Below, piece after piece: positions 16,344 through 24,541 of a stretch of 64,000 nt of DNA. This DNA is from an uncultured Oscillibacter sp. (GTDB lineage Bacteria > Bacillota > Clostridia > Oscillospirales > Oscillospiraceae): assembly GCA_947577075.1 (NCBI GenBank), contig CANPTW010000007.1:1-64000 (forward strand), given 5' to 3'. The position numbers and the translations under genes are program-made. Position 1 is the first letter of the stretch; each line of letters opens with the position of its first letter. The notes beneath the pieces were generated by a model that saw only the letters and a list, made by a program, of their open reading frames with translations, was not told the DNA's origin and searched no databases.

Positions 16344-16374
16344 ACAAAAAGGACATCCGGACGGATGCCCTTTT
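16344..16374 (-). terminator. Rho-independent terminator after rpsT
   Basis: On the minus strand GGGCATCC, loop GTCC, GGATGTCC, then TTTTTG. Confidence 0.85.
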
Positions 16375-16438
16375 GGCCTGACGGCCTCCGGGCATACACA
16401 CGGAAGCGTCATTCCCACGGAGACGGGGATATGTTGGA

Positions 16439-16702
16439 TCAACCGATCCGATTGAGCTTCAGGGTCATGGCGCTCTTTTTGTGAGCGGCCGCGTTCTTGT
16501 GGAGAACACCCTTCGCCACAGCCTGATCGACCTTCTTCACCGCAACCTTGTAAGCGCCATCGGCATCGGTGCGATTGCCCTCCGCCGCGGCGGCCTCGAA
16601 CTTTTTGATCGCGGTCTTGAGATCGGACTTCGTGGCCTTGTTGCGGGCGTTCCTCGCCTTTCCGATGAGGACGCGCTTCTTGGCAGACTTGATATTCGGC
16701 AA
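16439..16702 (-). CDS. rpsT: 30S ribosomal protein S20 (TTG start)
   Basis: 87 residues in the canonical form MPNIKSAKKR with the tail AHKKSAMTLKLNRIG. S20 binds 16S rRNA early in 30S assembly. The frame also has a GTG 9 nt upstream, but TTG 16702 is spaced 7 nt from AGGAGG and gives the universal N-terminus. A TTG start fits the autoregulated, weakly initiated rpsT mRNAs of other bacteria. A small leader hairpin (GGTAGGAC / GTCCTGCC, 16736-16753) lies between promoter and start. Confidence 0.96.
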   Translation of the reverse strand: MPNIKSAKKRVLIGKARNARNKATKSDLKTAIKKFEAAAAEGNRTDADGAYKVAVKKVDQAVAKGVLHKNAAAHKKSAMTLKLNRIG

Positions 16703-16766
16703 ACCAAACACCTCCTTTGGCCGTTGAGTTCATGCGGGCAGGACAAGTCCTACCGTACAGACCTAT

Positions 16767-16795
16767 ATTCTAACAGGGAAAGCTCCAAAAAGCAA
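16767..16795 (-). promoter_or_regulatory. rpsT promoter
   Basis: On the minus strand TTGCTT (16795-16790), 17 nt, TAGAAT (16772-16767). Confidence 0.7.
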
Positions 16796-16887
16796 GGTTT
16801 TTTTTTCATATTTTCCCGCATATTTTCTTGAGCTTCCCGAGGGCGGGGGGAAGAACCGTTTCATCCGGGGACCTTCCCCGGATTTTC

Positions 16888-17051
16888 AGAAGCTGTACCA
16901 ATAGGCGGCGGTATGCAGATTGGCGAGAAAATTTTTTGTCCGGCAAGGAAAAGACGCGCAGGAATCCTGACGGATTTCAAGCGTTTTTGACGCGGTCCGG
17001 ACGAAAAATTTTCCGGCGAGATGGGTGCCGGCGCCTATTGGTACAGCTTCT
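16888..17051. repeat. Fold-back (MITE-like) element, 164 bp
   Basis: The ends are perfect 20-bp inverted repeats: AGAAGCTGTACCAATAGGCG at 16888-16907 and its complement at 17032-17051. Imperfect pairing continues inward (AAAATTTTTTGTCCGG against CCGGACGAAAAATTTT). It has no coding capacity. It lies between rpsT and spoIVFA and fills most of that 400-bp gap. Confidence 0.8.
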
Positions 17052-17053
17052 CA

Positions 17054-17082
17054 GCATGTTTGGAAGGGCAAGCTCATAAAAT
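17054..17082 (+). promoter_or_regulatory. Possible sigma-E promoter for spoIVFA-spoIVFB
   Basis: GCATGTTT (17054-17061), 13 nt, CATAAAAT (17075-17082) resembles the mother-cell sigma-E pattern (-10 CATACAAT). In Bacillus the spoIVF operon is read by sigma-E. It lies just outside the fold-back element. Confidence 0.4.
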
Positions 17083-17114
17083 ACAGGAAAAGAACCCAAA
17101 AGGAGGGGACGGAC

Positions 17115-18098
17115 ATGACCTCACGGCAGACAGGGCGGCGCATCGCGTCGATGACCCGCCGGCGGCCTGGGACCCCGTGCGCCCGCAGCGTCCGGAGCCG
17201 GGCCCGCCGCGGAAAAAATGAGCCGCTGGGCGCCAGGGATCTTCGGCTGCTGCTGCAGCTGGTGGCCTGCGGGAGCATTTTTGTGGCGCTGGTGGCGGCA
17301 AAGCTGCTGCTTCCGGCGAGAATGGCAGGGTTTAACGAGAAGCTGTCTGCCGCCATGGAACGGAATATGGATGTGCAGGCGGTGTTTTCCGCCGTGGGCC
17401 GGGCTTTTTCCGGAGAGGAGAGCGTTGGGGAGGTCTACCAGGCGGTGTTCCACCCCCAGGAAGAGGACGTCCGGACCGGGGCCGTTTCTCAGACCGGAAA
17501 CGGGAGAACGGACGTCCCGGCGCCGAAGCTCCAGGACGGTGCGGCGCTGGAGCTTCTGCGGAGCTACCGGGAGAAAAGCGGCGGCTCGGCTCAGGAGGAG
17601 GCGCCTCCGGAGGCGGAAGCGGCCCCTTCCGCCTCGAATCTGGCGTATGTGCTCTACTCGGAGGAGAACCTCCCGGAGGGGGTGAGCATGGAGCAGGAGA
17701 TTCTGGGGTTCGACTATTGCGTCCCGGTGTCCGGTGCTCTGAGTTCCGACTTTGGATACCGGGAACACCCGGTGGAGGGGGAGGAGCGGTTTCACTACGG
17801 CATAGACTTGGCAGCAGACGTTGGAACAGAGGTGCGCAGCTTTGCCGACGGAGTGGTCACCCTTGTGGGGGACAGCAGCAGCTATGGCCGCTACTGCGTC
17901 GTGTCCCACAAGGGGGGATACTCCACGCTTTATGCCCACTGCAGCCGGATTACGGCCTCCTCCGGCGCGGCGGTGACCCGGGGACAGAAGATCGCCGAGG
18001 TGGGGGAGACGGGCATCGCCACCGGACCCCATCTTCACTTTGAGCTTCAGCGGGAGGGCGCGTACCTGAACCCCATCTATTATGTCACCTCCCTGTAG
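17115..18098 (+). CDS. spoIVFA: SpoIVFA-like M23-domain protein
   Basis: 327 residues. A basic N-terminus is followed by one membrane helix at ~43-65, a variable Pro/Glu-rich linker, and a C-terminal M23 (LytM) domain from about 200. Metal ligands appear intact: His227 and Asp231 in HYGID, His275 in YAHCSR, His306 and His308 in GPHLHFEL. Position directly before an M50 protease identifies it as SpoIVFA, which anchors and restrains SpoIVFB in the outer forespore membrane. ATG 17115 follows AAAAGGAGGGG. It overlaps spoIVFB by 17 nt. Confidence 0.88.
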   Translation: MTSRQTGRRIASMTRRRPGTPCARSVRSRARRGKNEPLGARDLRLLLQLVACGSIFVALVAAKLLLPARMAGFNEKLSAAMERNMDVQAVFSAVGRAFSGEESVGEVYQAVFHPQEEDVRTGAVSQTGNGRTDVPAPKLQDGAALELLRSYREKSGGSAQEEAPPEAEAAPSASNLAYVLYSEENLPEGVSMEQEILGFDYCVPVSGALSSDFGYREHPVEGEERFHYGIDLAADVGTEVRSFADGVVTLVGDSSSYGRYCVVSHKGGYSTLYAHCSRITASSGAAVTRGQKIAEVGETGIATGPHLHFELQREGAYLNPIYYVTSL

Positions 18099-18675
18099 GG
18101 TGCAGGCAACCGGCGGCTTTGTCCTCCTGGCCGTCTGGTTTGCGCTGGCCTGCGGCTGGGAGCCCCTGGCTACCATACTGGGGGCCGCCGCCCTCCATGA
18201 GCTGGGACATTGGGCCGTGCTCCGCCTGCTGGGAGCGAAGGTAACGGGCTTCCGCCTGAGCGTCCTGGGGGCGGAACTGGAGACGGACAGCCGCCGGTTG
18301 TCCTATGGCGGGGAGCTGGCGGCGGTGCTGGCGGGGCCTGCCGCCAACCTGCTGGCCGCCCTGGCCCTGACGGCGCTGGGGAAGGGCCGCTGGCCCGCCG
18401 CCGTGGGAGCAAACCTGGTGCTGTGCATCTTCAACCTTCTGCCCATCCGCCCCCTGGACGGCGGGCGGGCGCTGTATCTGCTGGCGGCCTGGGCGGGAGG
18501 CCCGGGGACGGGGGAGACGGCGGTCCGGTGGAGCGGAACCGTCACGGCGGCAGTCTTGGCGGCGGCGCTGGGATGCGTGATCTGGCGGACGGGAGGGAGC
18601 CTTTGGCTGCTGCCCGCGCTGTGCGCCGGCGTTTATTGGGGCGTGTCGCCCTGGTGCTCCGGGCCGCGCGCCTGA
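18082..18675 (+). CDS. spoIVFB: SpoIVFB-type site-2 (M50) protease
   Basis: 197 residues, mostly membrane. The zinc motif HELGH (His39, Glu40, His43) and the second motif NLLPIRPLDGG (Asp126) define an intramembrane metalloprotease. In sporulation it cleaves pro-sigma-K in the mother cell. No sigK is in this window. ATG 18082 lies inside the spoIVFA end; an in-frame GTG at 18100, right after the spoIVFA stop, is the other possible start. Confidence 0.92.
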   Translation: MSPPCRVQATGGFVLLAVWFALACGWEPLATILGAAALHELGHWAVLRLLGAKVTGFRLSVLGAELETDSRRLSYGGELAAVLAGPAANLLAALALTALGKGRWPAAVGANLVLCIFNLLPIRPLDGGRALYLLAAWAGGPGTGETAVRWSGTVTAAVLAAALGCVIWRTGGSLWLLPALCAGVYWGVSPWCSGPRA

Positions 18676-18689
18676 AAGGGGGATCGAAA

Positions 18690-18719
18690 ACGAGCGGAAC
18701 CCGGGAGGGTTCCGCTCGT
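18690..18719 (+). terminator. Strong hairpin after spoIVFB without T-tract
   Basis: A 13-bp perfect stem (ACGAGCGGAACCC / GGGTTCCGCTCGT) with loop GGGA. No T-run follows, so it may act as an mRNA 3' stabiliser ahead of the next terminator. Confidence 0.5.
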
Positions 18720-18774
18720 AACGCGCTTCCTCCCCGCAGAAGGACGTGCCCGCATTTTCTCGCCGGCCCGGAGG

Positions 18775-18808
18775 TTCCCGGGGCGCATTTGCGCCCCGGG
18801 AATCTTTT
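18775..18808 (+). terminator. Rho-independent terminator for spoIVF operon
   Basis: TTCCCGGGGCGC, loop ATTT, GCGCCCCGGGAA, then TCTTTT. Confidence 0.85.
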
Positions 18809-19259
18809 ATCCGTTGGAGAGCCGCTCGGTCAGCTGCTCCAAAATGTAGCGGCCAAGGTCCTCCCGGCCGGTATCCCCGCCCTCCAGATCGGCCTGGAGG
18901 GCGGCATAGGCCCGGGCGGTTTTCTCAATGTCGGCGCTTCCCTCCCGCAGGGATTCGATCCAGGCGTCCAGGTACTTCATAAGCTTTTCCCACGCCTGCT
19001 GTTCCTCGTTTTTTTCCTTGCTCAATTTCATCCGGTCCAGCATGGCGGTCTTGAGGTCGAAGAGGGCGGAGAGCAGCGGTTCCTTCCTGAAGGCGGCTTG
19101 TCCGGAGTCCGGGGCGGCGGGGGAGGGTTTGGTCTGGGCGCCGGCGCAGGTCCGGGCCAGCCGGTCCTGAAAGGATGTGCCCTCCGGGGCGCTCCTTCCG
19201 GGGGCGGGGCGGCGGCTTTCCGCGCCGGGGCAGGCGTTGGTCAGGGGTGAAATGCTCAT
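18807..19259 (-). CDS. Small unknown protein with disordered head and helical body
   Basis: 150 residues. Residues 1-60 are Pro/Ala/Arg-rich with GTSFQDRLART. Residues 60-150 are helical and charged (LLSALFDLKTAMLDRMKLSK, EEQQAWEKLMKYLDAWIESL, LGRYILEQLTERLSNG). There is no signal peptide. The layout (disordered Ser/Pro head, then helical body) resembles the A and B proteins at 2.5-6.8 kb, but I cannot show homology. The long upstream extension of this frame runs antisense to RNase Y and is not real. Confidence 0.65.
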   Translation of the reverse strand: MSISPLTNACPGAESRRPAPGRSAPEGTSFQDRLARTCAGAQTKPSPAAPDSGQAAFRKEPLLSALFDLKTAMLDRMKLSKEKNEEQQAWEKLMKYLDAWIESLREGSADIEKTARAYAALQADLEGGDTGREDLGRYILEQLTERLSNG

Positions 19260-19371
19260 GGCAGCGCTTCCTTTTTGAACGTTCCTAAAAAAGCAGAAAG
19301 CGGCTGTGAGCATATCACGGCCGCTTTCTGTTCCTTGCGTCTTTGTCCTCCGCAATCCGTTGCGGAGGAAA

Positions 19372-20937
19372 TTATTTTGCGTACTCGACGACTTTTGTCT
19401 CCCGGAGGACATGGACCTTAATCTGACCGGGGTACTCCATTTCCTCCTCGATTTTCTTGGCCAGGTCCCGGGCCAGGATGACCATCTGATCCTCGCTGAC
19501 CTGCTCGGGCTTGACCATGACCCGGACCTCCCGGCCCGCCTGGATGGCGAAGGCCTTGTCCACGCCGGGATAGGAGCCGGTGATGGTCTCCAGCTGCTCC
19601 AGGCGCTTGATGTAGTTCTCCAGGTTCTCGCGGCGGGCGCCGGGCCGGGCGGCGGAAATGGCGTCCGCGGCCTGAACCAGACAGGCGACGATGGTCCTGG
19701 GTTCCACATCGTTGTGATGGGCCTCGATGGCGTGGATGATCTCCTCGCGCTCCTTGTACTTCCGGGCGAATTCCACGCCCAGGGCCACGTGGGTGCCCTC
19801 CATTTCGTGGTCCACGGATTTGCCCAGGTCGTGGAGCAGTCCGGCGCGCTTGGCGGCCTGGACGTCCACGCCCAGCTCCGCGGCCATCATGCCGGCAATG
19901 TGGCTGACCTCCACAGAGTGCTGCAGGACGTTCTGGCCGTAGCTGGTGCGGTAGTGGAGGCGGCCCAGCATTTTCACCAGCTCCGGGTGGAGGCTGCGGA
20001 CGCCGCACTCGAAGACGACCCGCTCGCCCTCGGCCTTGATGGTGGCGTCCACCTCCCGGCGGGCCTTTTCCACCATCTCCTCAATGTGGGTGGGGTGGAT
20101 GCGCCCGTCGGCAATGAGTTTTTCCAGGGCCAGCCGGGCAATTTCCCGGCGCACCGGCTCGAAGCAGGAGACGGTGATGGCCTCCGGCGTGTCGTCAATG
20201 ATGAGGTCCACGCCGGTCAGGGTTTCAATGGTGCGGATGTTCCGGCCTTCCCGGCCGATGATGCGGCCCTTCATCTCGTCATTGGGCAGGGGAACCACAC
20301 TGACGGTCATGTCGGCCACCTGGTCGGCGGCGCAGCGCTGGATGGCCTGAGCCACGATCTCCCGGGCTCGGGCGTCGCACTCCTCCTTCATCCGGGATTC
20401 CACCTCTTTGATCTTGAGGGCGGTCTCGTGGGTGACTTCGGCCTCCACCTGGTCGATGAGGTACTGTTTGGCCTCCTCGGTGGTGAAGCCGGAGATGCGT
20501 TCCAGCATTTCGGTCTGGCCGCGCTTGACAAGCTTGATTTCCTCGGTTTCCTTGTCAATGGCGGCGTGCTTTTGCGTCAGGGACTCTTCTTTCTTTTCCA
20601 CGGCCTCGATCTTCCGGTCGAGGTTTTCCTCCTTCTGCTGCAGGCGGTTTTCCTGCCGCTGAAGGTCGGCGCGGCGTTCCTTGACTTCCTTTTCGTACTC
20701 GCTGCGGTTTTTCAAGATCTCCTCTTTGGCTTCCAGCAGGGCCTCGCGCTTCTTGGATTCGGCGCTTTTGATGGCCTCGTTGACGATGCGCGTTCCCTCT
20801 TCCTCGGCGCTGGAGATTTCTTTTTCAGAGACGTTCTTCCGGTAGCGAATACCAAGCGGGAAGAAGATCACGCCGCCAACCACCAGACCGACAAACGCGG
20901 CGATGATGTATTGGATCACGGCTTCTGGTTCCTCCAT
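19372..20937 (-). CDS. rny: Ribonuclease Y
   Basis: 521 residues, the usual size. In order: membrane anchor at ~8-30, long coiled coil to ~190, KH domain ([20 protein letters not shown]), then the HD phosphodiesterase domain with [10 protein letters not shown] and [12 protein letters not shown]. RNase Y is the membrane-bound endonuclease that starts mRNA decay. The start is uncertain: ATG 20937 has no good ribosome-binding site, whereas in-frame GTG 20919 has GGAGG upstream and would leave the anchor intact. It has its own promoter with a leader of nearly 300 nt. Confidence 0.95.
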   Translation of the reverse strand: MEEPEAVIQYIIAAFVGLVVGGVIFFPLGIRYRKNVSEKEISSAEEEGTRIVNEAIKSAESKKREALLEAKEEILKNRSEYEKEVKERRADLQRQENRLQQKEENLDRKIEAVEKKEESLTQKHAAIDKETEEIKLVKRGQTEMLERISGFTTEEAKQYLIDQVEAEVTHETALKIKEVESRMKEECDARAREIVAQAIQRCAADQVADMTVSVVPLPNDEMKGRIIGREGRNIRTIETLTGVDLIIDDTPEAITVSCFEPVRREIARLALEKLIADGRIHPTHIEEMVEKARREVDATIKAEGERVVFECGVRSLHPELVKMLGRLHYRTSYGQNVLQHSVEVSHIAGMMAAELGVDVQAAKRAGLLHDLGKSVDHEMEGTHVALGVEFARKYKEREEIIHAIEAHHNDVEPRTIVACLVQAADAISAARPGARRENLENYIKRLEQLETITGSYPGVDKAFAIQAGREVRVMVKPEQVSEDQMVILARDLAKKIEEEMEYPGQIKVHVLRETKVVEYAK

Positions 20938-21228
20938 TTCGTTTTGGTATCGTCCGGAGTCCGTTTCAAAACCGTCAACACGCCCGTACGGCGGGCTTCC
21001 CCCTCCAAGGGCATGGGATGTCCGCAGGCGGTATGGCCGCCGCGGCGATCTGACATGGGGTTCCTTGCGCTCCGCCCGCGCCCCGGATGAGGGGCGTTTG
21101 CCTTCGCGGGGCGGAATGGCTTTCGCCGTTGGGCATATTGCCGGTTTCCAAAACGGCCCCGGTCCAGCAGGGTGTTTTAGAAAACAACCGAGAGGCACCC
21201 CTTTGCCCCCCGACGGCAATCCTCTTTT

Positions 21229-21257
21229 AGTTTAAACGTTTACTGGACGGCTGTCAA
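21229..21257 (-). promoter_or_regulatory. rny promoter and ~285-nt leader
   Basis: On the minus strand TTGACA (21257-21252), 17 nt, TAAACT (21234-21229). Between here and the rny start (20938-21228) no gene is visible; the DNA is GC-rich with several small inverted repeats, so the leader could be structured. Confidence 0.7.
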
Positions 21258-21345
21258 GGAAAAACATCAAACCGGCGGCGAATTTGCAAGAAAATTTTGG
21301 CAGGAAAGGCAGAGAACCGCGGAATCTGCCGGAAAGCGCCTCCGC

Positions 21346-22059
21346 TTATGTGTCGATAAAGGCCGCGGCGGCATAGCCCACATGGTCCCCGTGGTGGACG
21401 ACGTACCAGCCCTGCCACTCGCCGTAAACCGTGACGGGAGCCCCGTTCGGGAGGTTTGCAAGGATGGTCCCGGTGGGGGAGGGATAGCTCCGGAGGTTCA
21501 GGGTGCCCCAGTTGACGGCCACCCGTCCGTCCACGGGGTCCGTGGGATAGATGAAGGGCAGGCCGAAGAACTCGGTCAGCGCCCGGGCCAGCTGCTGGGC
21601 AATGGCGTCCATGTGCCCCTCGATCCAGACGGCGTCGGAATAGTTGTCGTGATACCCGATTTCCACCAGCACCGCCGGAGCGTTGGACTGGGCCACTTCC
21701 CCCAGGGTGGTGGTGGCCCGGGTGGTGACCTTGTTGGGCAGGGGGTAAATTTTCCTCAGCTCCTGGGCGATGAGTTCCGCCGCCCGCCGGCCCTGGCGGC
21801 TGCCGGGGTAGTAAAAGGCGATGATGCCCCGTTCCTCGCCATAGCGTCCCTCCGGAGCGCCGTTGGAGTGAAGAGCGAGATAAAGGTCATAGGTTCCCCG
21901 GTTGGCCTCCCGGATGGAGGAGCCGGCGGTCATCTCGGGTTTGTTCCGCTTGTATTGAATTCCGTTTGAGAGCAGATAGGGGATCAGCGCGTCCGCCAGC
22001 CGGTTCATGTTGTATTCCTCAGAACCGCTTCCGGTGACGTAAGCGTTCCACTCCTGTGT
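21346..22059 (-). pseudogene. Cell-wall amidase, 3' portion (gene split by inserted element)
   Basis: This piece encodes 237 residues of an N-acetylmuramoyl-L-alanine amidase (Amidase_3 type) followed by an SH3b domain. Visible are TQEWNAYVTGSGSEEYNMN, LYLALHSNGAPEG, a YYPGSRQGRRAAELIA stretch and catalytic-type VLVEIGYHDN. The SH3b part ends NGAPVTVYGEWQGWYVVHHG. No start codon or ribosome-binding site precedes it: upstream, across the junction at 22058-22059, is the recombinase gene. The missing start, MPTIYLSPS, lies at 29224-29198. Excision would restore a 246-residue protein. Confidence 0.85.
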
Positions 22060-22079
22060 AGAGGCGGAGCCGGTATGAG
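22039..22079 (-). other. Left junction of the inserted element (att site)
   Basis: On the minus strand the element end reads CTCATA-N14-AC, with the AC at 22059-22058, and passes into amidase codons ACA CAG GAG TGG. See the element entry for how the core was placed. Confidence 0.7.
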
Positions 22080-22094
22080 GAACCAGGCGGCGGA

Positions 22095-23468
22095 CTACAG
22101 GTTCCACTCGTATTCGATGCGCCGGTCCGGGTGGATGCGGATTTCCCGGATCACCATGCGCCAGAACATCTGCTTTTTTTCCGGGCACAGGTCCCGGTAC
22201 ATCGCGTCCCAGCCGCCGGACAGGAGTTCCTCCGCCGCGGAGAGGTCCGGCTCCTTTTGCAGAGCCGCCTCCTGCTCCAGCGCTTCGATCTGAGCCGCGT
22301 AGCGGGCGTGATCCGCCTGACACTCCGCAAAGGAAATGATTCCGCCGACATACAGGCGGGTCACCCGCTTGGCCTTTGCCCGGAGGGCGGAGAGCTCCCC
22401 CCTGTAATCCCTCGCCCCATCCAGGGGGGAGAGCGCCGGCGCCTCCAGCTTCAGGCGGTCCATTTTGCCCCGAAGGGCGTCCAGAAGGAACGCCTCAATT
22501 TTCCGCTCGCCCAGGTTTACCCTGTTTTCACAGGGAGCGGCTTTCATATAGTGGGCGGTGCAGTTGTAATATCGGTAATTGCGCCGGGAGTTGATCCGCC
22601 CCCCCATTCTGGAGCCGCAGTCCCCGCAGGAGATCAGGCCGGAAAAGAGATAGACCCTGTTTTTTACCGTCTTTCGCACGGCGCGTTTGCGCATGGACTG
22701 GATTTTGTCGTACTCCTCCCGGGTGATATAGGGTGGCGTCATGCCGTCTACGCCGTAGCAGAGGCCGCAATACGTCGGGCTGCCCAGCATTTTGTGGGCC
22801 AGATGGTAGGAGATTCTGAGCCCGCAGCGTTCCGCCTCCTCCATGGACCGGGAAACGGAGCCTGTGGACAGAAAGGTCCGGAAGAAGCGCTCCACCGCCG
22901 CCTGGGTGTCCGGGTGCTTGACAAAGCGCTTGCCCTCAATTCTGTAGCCCGTGGGACAGTCCCCGGTCAGCGGCTCCCGTTTCTGGCGCTTGATCTCAAA
23001 CACCGCCTTGATGCGCTCGCTGGTGCGGTCCGCCTCGTCCTGGGCCACGGAGAGCATGATGTTGATTTTCAGGCGTCCGGAAGCGGTGGAGGTATCGTAG
23101 TCCTCCTGGATGGTTTTCCAGTCCACATGGTGCCGCTCCAGAATTTCCTGAACCTTGTAATATTCCGCGATGTTCCGGAACCAGCGGTCCAGCTTTGTAA
23201 AGATCACCAGGTCCCCCTTTCCGGACTGGACGTCGGCCAGGAGCCGCTGGAGCTCCGGCCGTTTGGAGGCGGGCTTCCGGGCGGAAATGCCGGCGTCGGT
23301 ATAGACGCCAAGAACCTTGTGGCCGTGGGCCGCGGCCCAGTTTTCCAGCGCTTCGGTCTGGGCCTCTATGGACAGGCCGTGAAGGGCCTGCTCTTCCGTG
23401 CTGACGCGGACGTAGCAAAATACCTGCTTCGTAGGAATCCCTCCCGCTGTTTGAAAAAAATTTGACAT
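22095..23468 (-). CDS. Large serine recombinase (integrase)
   Basis: 457 residues. The N-terminal resolvase domain has the catalytic Ser in FCYVRVSTEEQALHG, with GVYTDAGISARKPASKRPEL and LDRWFRN behind it. The central recombinase domain has PTGYRIEG and YCGLCYG. A zinc ribbon follows (CGDCGSRMGGR with a second Cys pair near C-terminal CTAHYMKAAPC), then a coiled coil. The gene ends 36 bp from the left att core. ATG 23468 has no ribosome-binding site; GGGAGGG lies inside the N-terminus, before ATT, so initiation is unusual. It is the same class as SpoIVCA of the Bacillus skin element. Confidence 0.93.
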   Translation of the reverse strand: MSNFFQTAGGIPTKQVFCYVRVSTEEQALHGLSIEAQTEALENWAAAHGHKVLGVYTDAGISARKPASKRPELQRLLADVQSGKGDLVIFTKLDRWFRNIAEYYKVQEILERHHVDWKTIQEDYDTSTASGRLKINIMLSVAQDEADRTSERIKAVFEIKRQKREPLTGDCPTGYRIEGKRFVKHPDTQAAVERFFRTFLSTGSVSRSMEEAERCGLRISYHLAHKMLGSPTYCGLCYGVDGMTPPYITREEYDKIQSMRKRAVRKTVKNRVYLFSGLISCGDCGSRMGGRINSRRNYRYYNCTAHYMKAAPCENRVNLGERKIEAFLLDALRGKMDRLKLEAPALSPLDGARDYRGELSALRAKAKRVTRLYVGGIISFAECQADHARYAAQIEALEQEAALQKEPDLSAAEELLSGGWDAMYRDLCPEKKQMFWRMVIREIRIHPDRRIEYEWNL

Positions 23469-23490
23469 ATTCCGGCCGGAATCGTATAAT
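23462..23490 (+). promoter_or_regulatory. Perfect-consensus promoter with 14-bp palindrome in the spacer
   Basis: TTGACA (23462-23467), 17 nt, TATAAT (23485-23490), for the Dcd-fold gene. The spacer holds the perfect palindrome ATTCCGGCCGGAAT (23469-23482). The -35 overlaps the first codons of the divergent recombinase, so one bound protein could control both genes. Confidence 0.85.
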
Positions 23491-23539
23491 AACCCCTATA
23501 GTAAGATCCGCATGAGTCTGCGGGTAGGAGTGAAGCGGC

Positions 23540-24337
23540 ATGGTGCTTGTGGACCGGGAGATTGAGGTGCTGGCGGAGAACACGGACCTGCTGGACAGCT
23601 ATGATAAAAGATGCGTGACGAATGTCGGTTATGACCTGCGGGCGAAATACTTTGCCTTTGGCGAGGAAAAAAAGAAGGAGCTGCGCCTTCAGCCGGGCGA
23701 GTCCGCCTTTGTCGCTTCCGTCGAGGTTTTGACGGTTCCCCGGGATATGCTGTGCAGAGTGGTCATCAAGAACAGCCGGATTCGTCAGGGCTTTACGATT
23801 GACGCCCCCGTTATTCAGCCGGGGCACAAGACAAGAGTATTTTTTCGGATCACGAATGTTTCCCACGACGAGCTGGAGCTGGTGGAAGGGGAAAAATATG
23901 TAATGCTGCTTTTTGAGCAGCTGTCCGAGGAGCCGGAAAATCCCTACCGGGGTGTTTTCAGCGACGAGTTTGACTTTACCGGCCTGGGGGAGTATGAGGG
24001 CGCTTACCGCAGGCAGATTCGAAAGCTCGAAAAGCGGGAAAAGGACCTGGAGTCGGCCGAGCACTCGATTTATGCAAACGTCTTGGTAATCCTCACCGTG
24101 TTTGTGGCCCTTTTCAGTTTTCTCACGACGAATCTGTCCTTTCTTTCCAGGGCGGTGTCGCTGCGGGACTTTCTGCTGTACAATTCCGTGCTCCTTGGGT
24201 GCGTCGGCTTCCTGGTGGCGCTTTTGAACGGAGTTGTGTATCCGCGGAAGGGGGGAAAAGCCGCGCTTTTGCGCTGGCTGCCCGCCGTTTTGTGCTTTGC
24301 AGCGTCAGCCGCCGTTTATTTTTGGCCCCCTGCGTGA
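23540..24337 (+). CDS. dCTP-deaminase/dUTPase-fold protein with C-terminal membrane domain
   Basis: 265 residues. Residues ~1-140 follow the trimeric Dcd/dUTPase fold: NVGYDLRA (28-35), KNSRIRQG (77-84, where SSxGRxG occurs in Dcd), PG at 94-95, FRITN (102-106) and LFEQLSEEPENPYRG (124-138). By my alignment the catalytic Glu of dCTP deaminase is Arg103, so it probably binds a nucleotide rather than deaminates it. A coiled coil (153-175) links to three membrane helices (~178-199, 211-233, 243-262). A sensor-plus-membrane design is an inference. It lies within the inserted element, divergent from the recombinase. Confidence 0.75.
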   Translation: MVLVDREIEVLAENTDLLDSYDKRCVTNVGYDLRAKYFAFGEEKKKELRLQPGESAFVASVEVLTVPRDMLCRVVIKNSRIRQGFTIDAPVIQPGHKTRVFFRITNVSHDELELVEGEKYVMLLFEQLSEEPENPYRGVFSDEFDFTGLGEYEGAYRRQIRKLEKREKDLESAEHSIYANVLVILTVFVALFSFLTTNLSFLSRAVSLRDFLLYNSVLLGCVGFLVALLNGVVYPRKGGKAALLRWLPAVLCFAASAAVYFWPPA

Positions 24338-24340
24338 GTG

Positions 24341-24376
24341 CCGCCTCCGGCGTTTTTGACGCCGGAGGCGGTTTTT
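24341..24376 (+). terminator. Rho-independent terminator after the Dcd-fold gene
   Basis: CCGCCTCCGGCG and CGCCGGAGGCGG form a 12-bp stem with a T-rich loop, followed by TTTTT. Confidence 0.92.
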
Positions 24377-24541
24377 GCGGATTTCTTCCTGCGCCGCCCG
24401 GTGTTTCCGCGGGGAATCCCCCGGATCGGAAAACGGACCGTCCCGGACGCCGCTTGGCCGGATTTGGCCGGCGTTTCCGAAAATGCGATTGTTTCCCCTC
24501 CCGCGGCATAGGATGAAGCATCCTAATGGGGAGGCGGATTT

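Noticed and set aside
19306..21090. 594-residue plus-strand frame
   Set aside because: Antisense to RNase Y; composition is the mirror of rny codons and there is no ribosome-binding site.
23540..24337. Active dCTP deaminase or dUTPase
   Set aside because: The position of the catalytic Glu appears to be Arg and the protein is membrane-anchored; enzyme activity is not supported.
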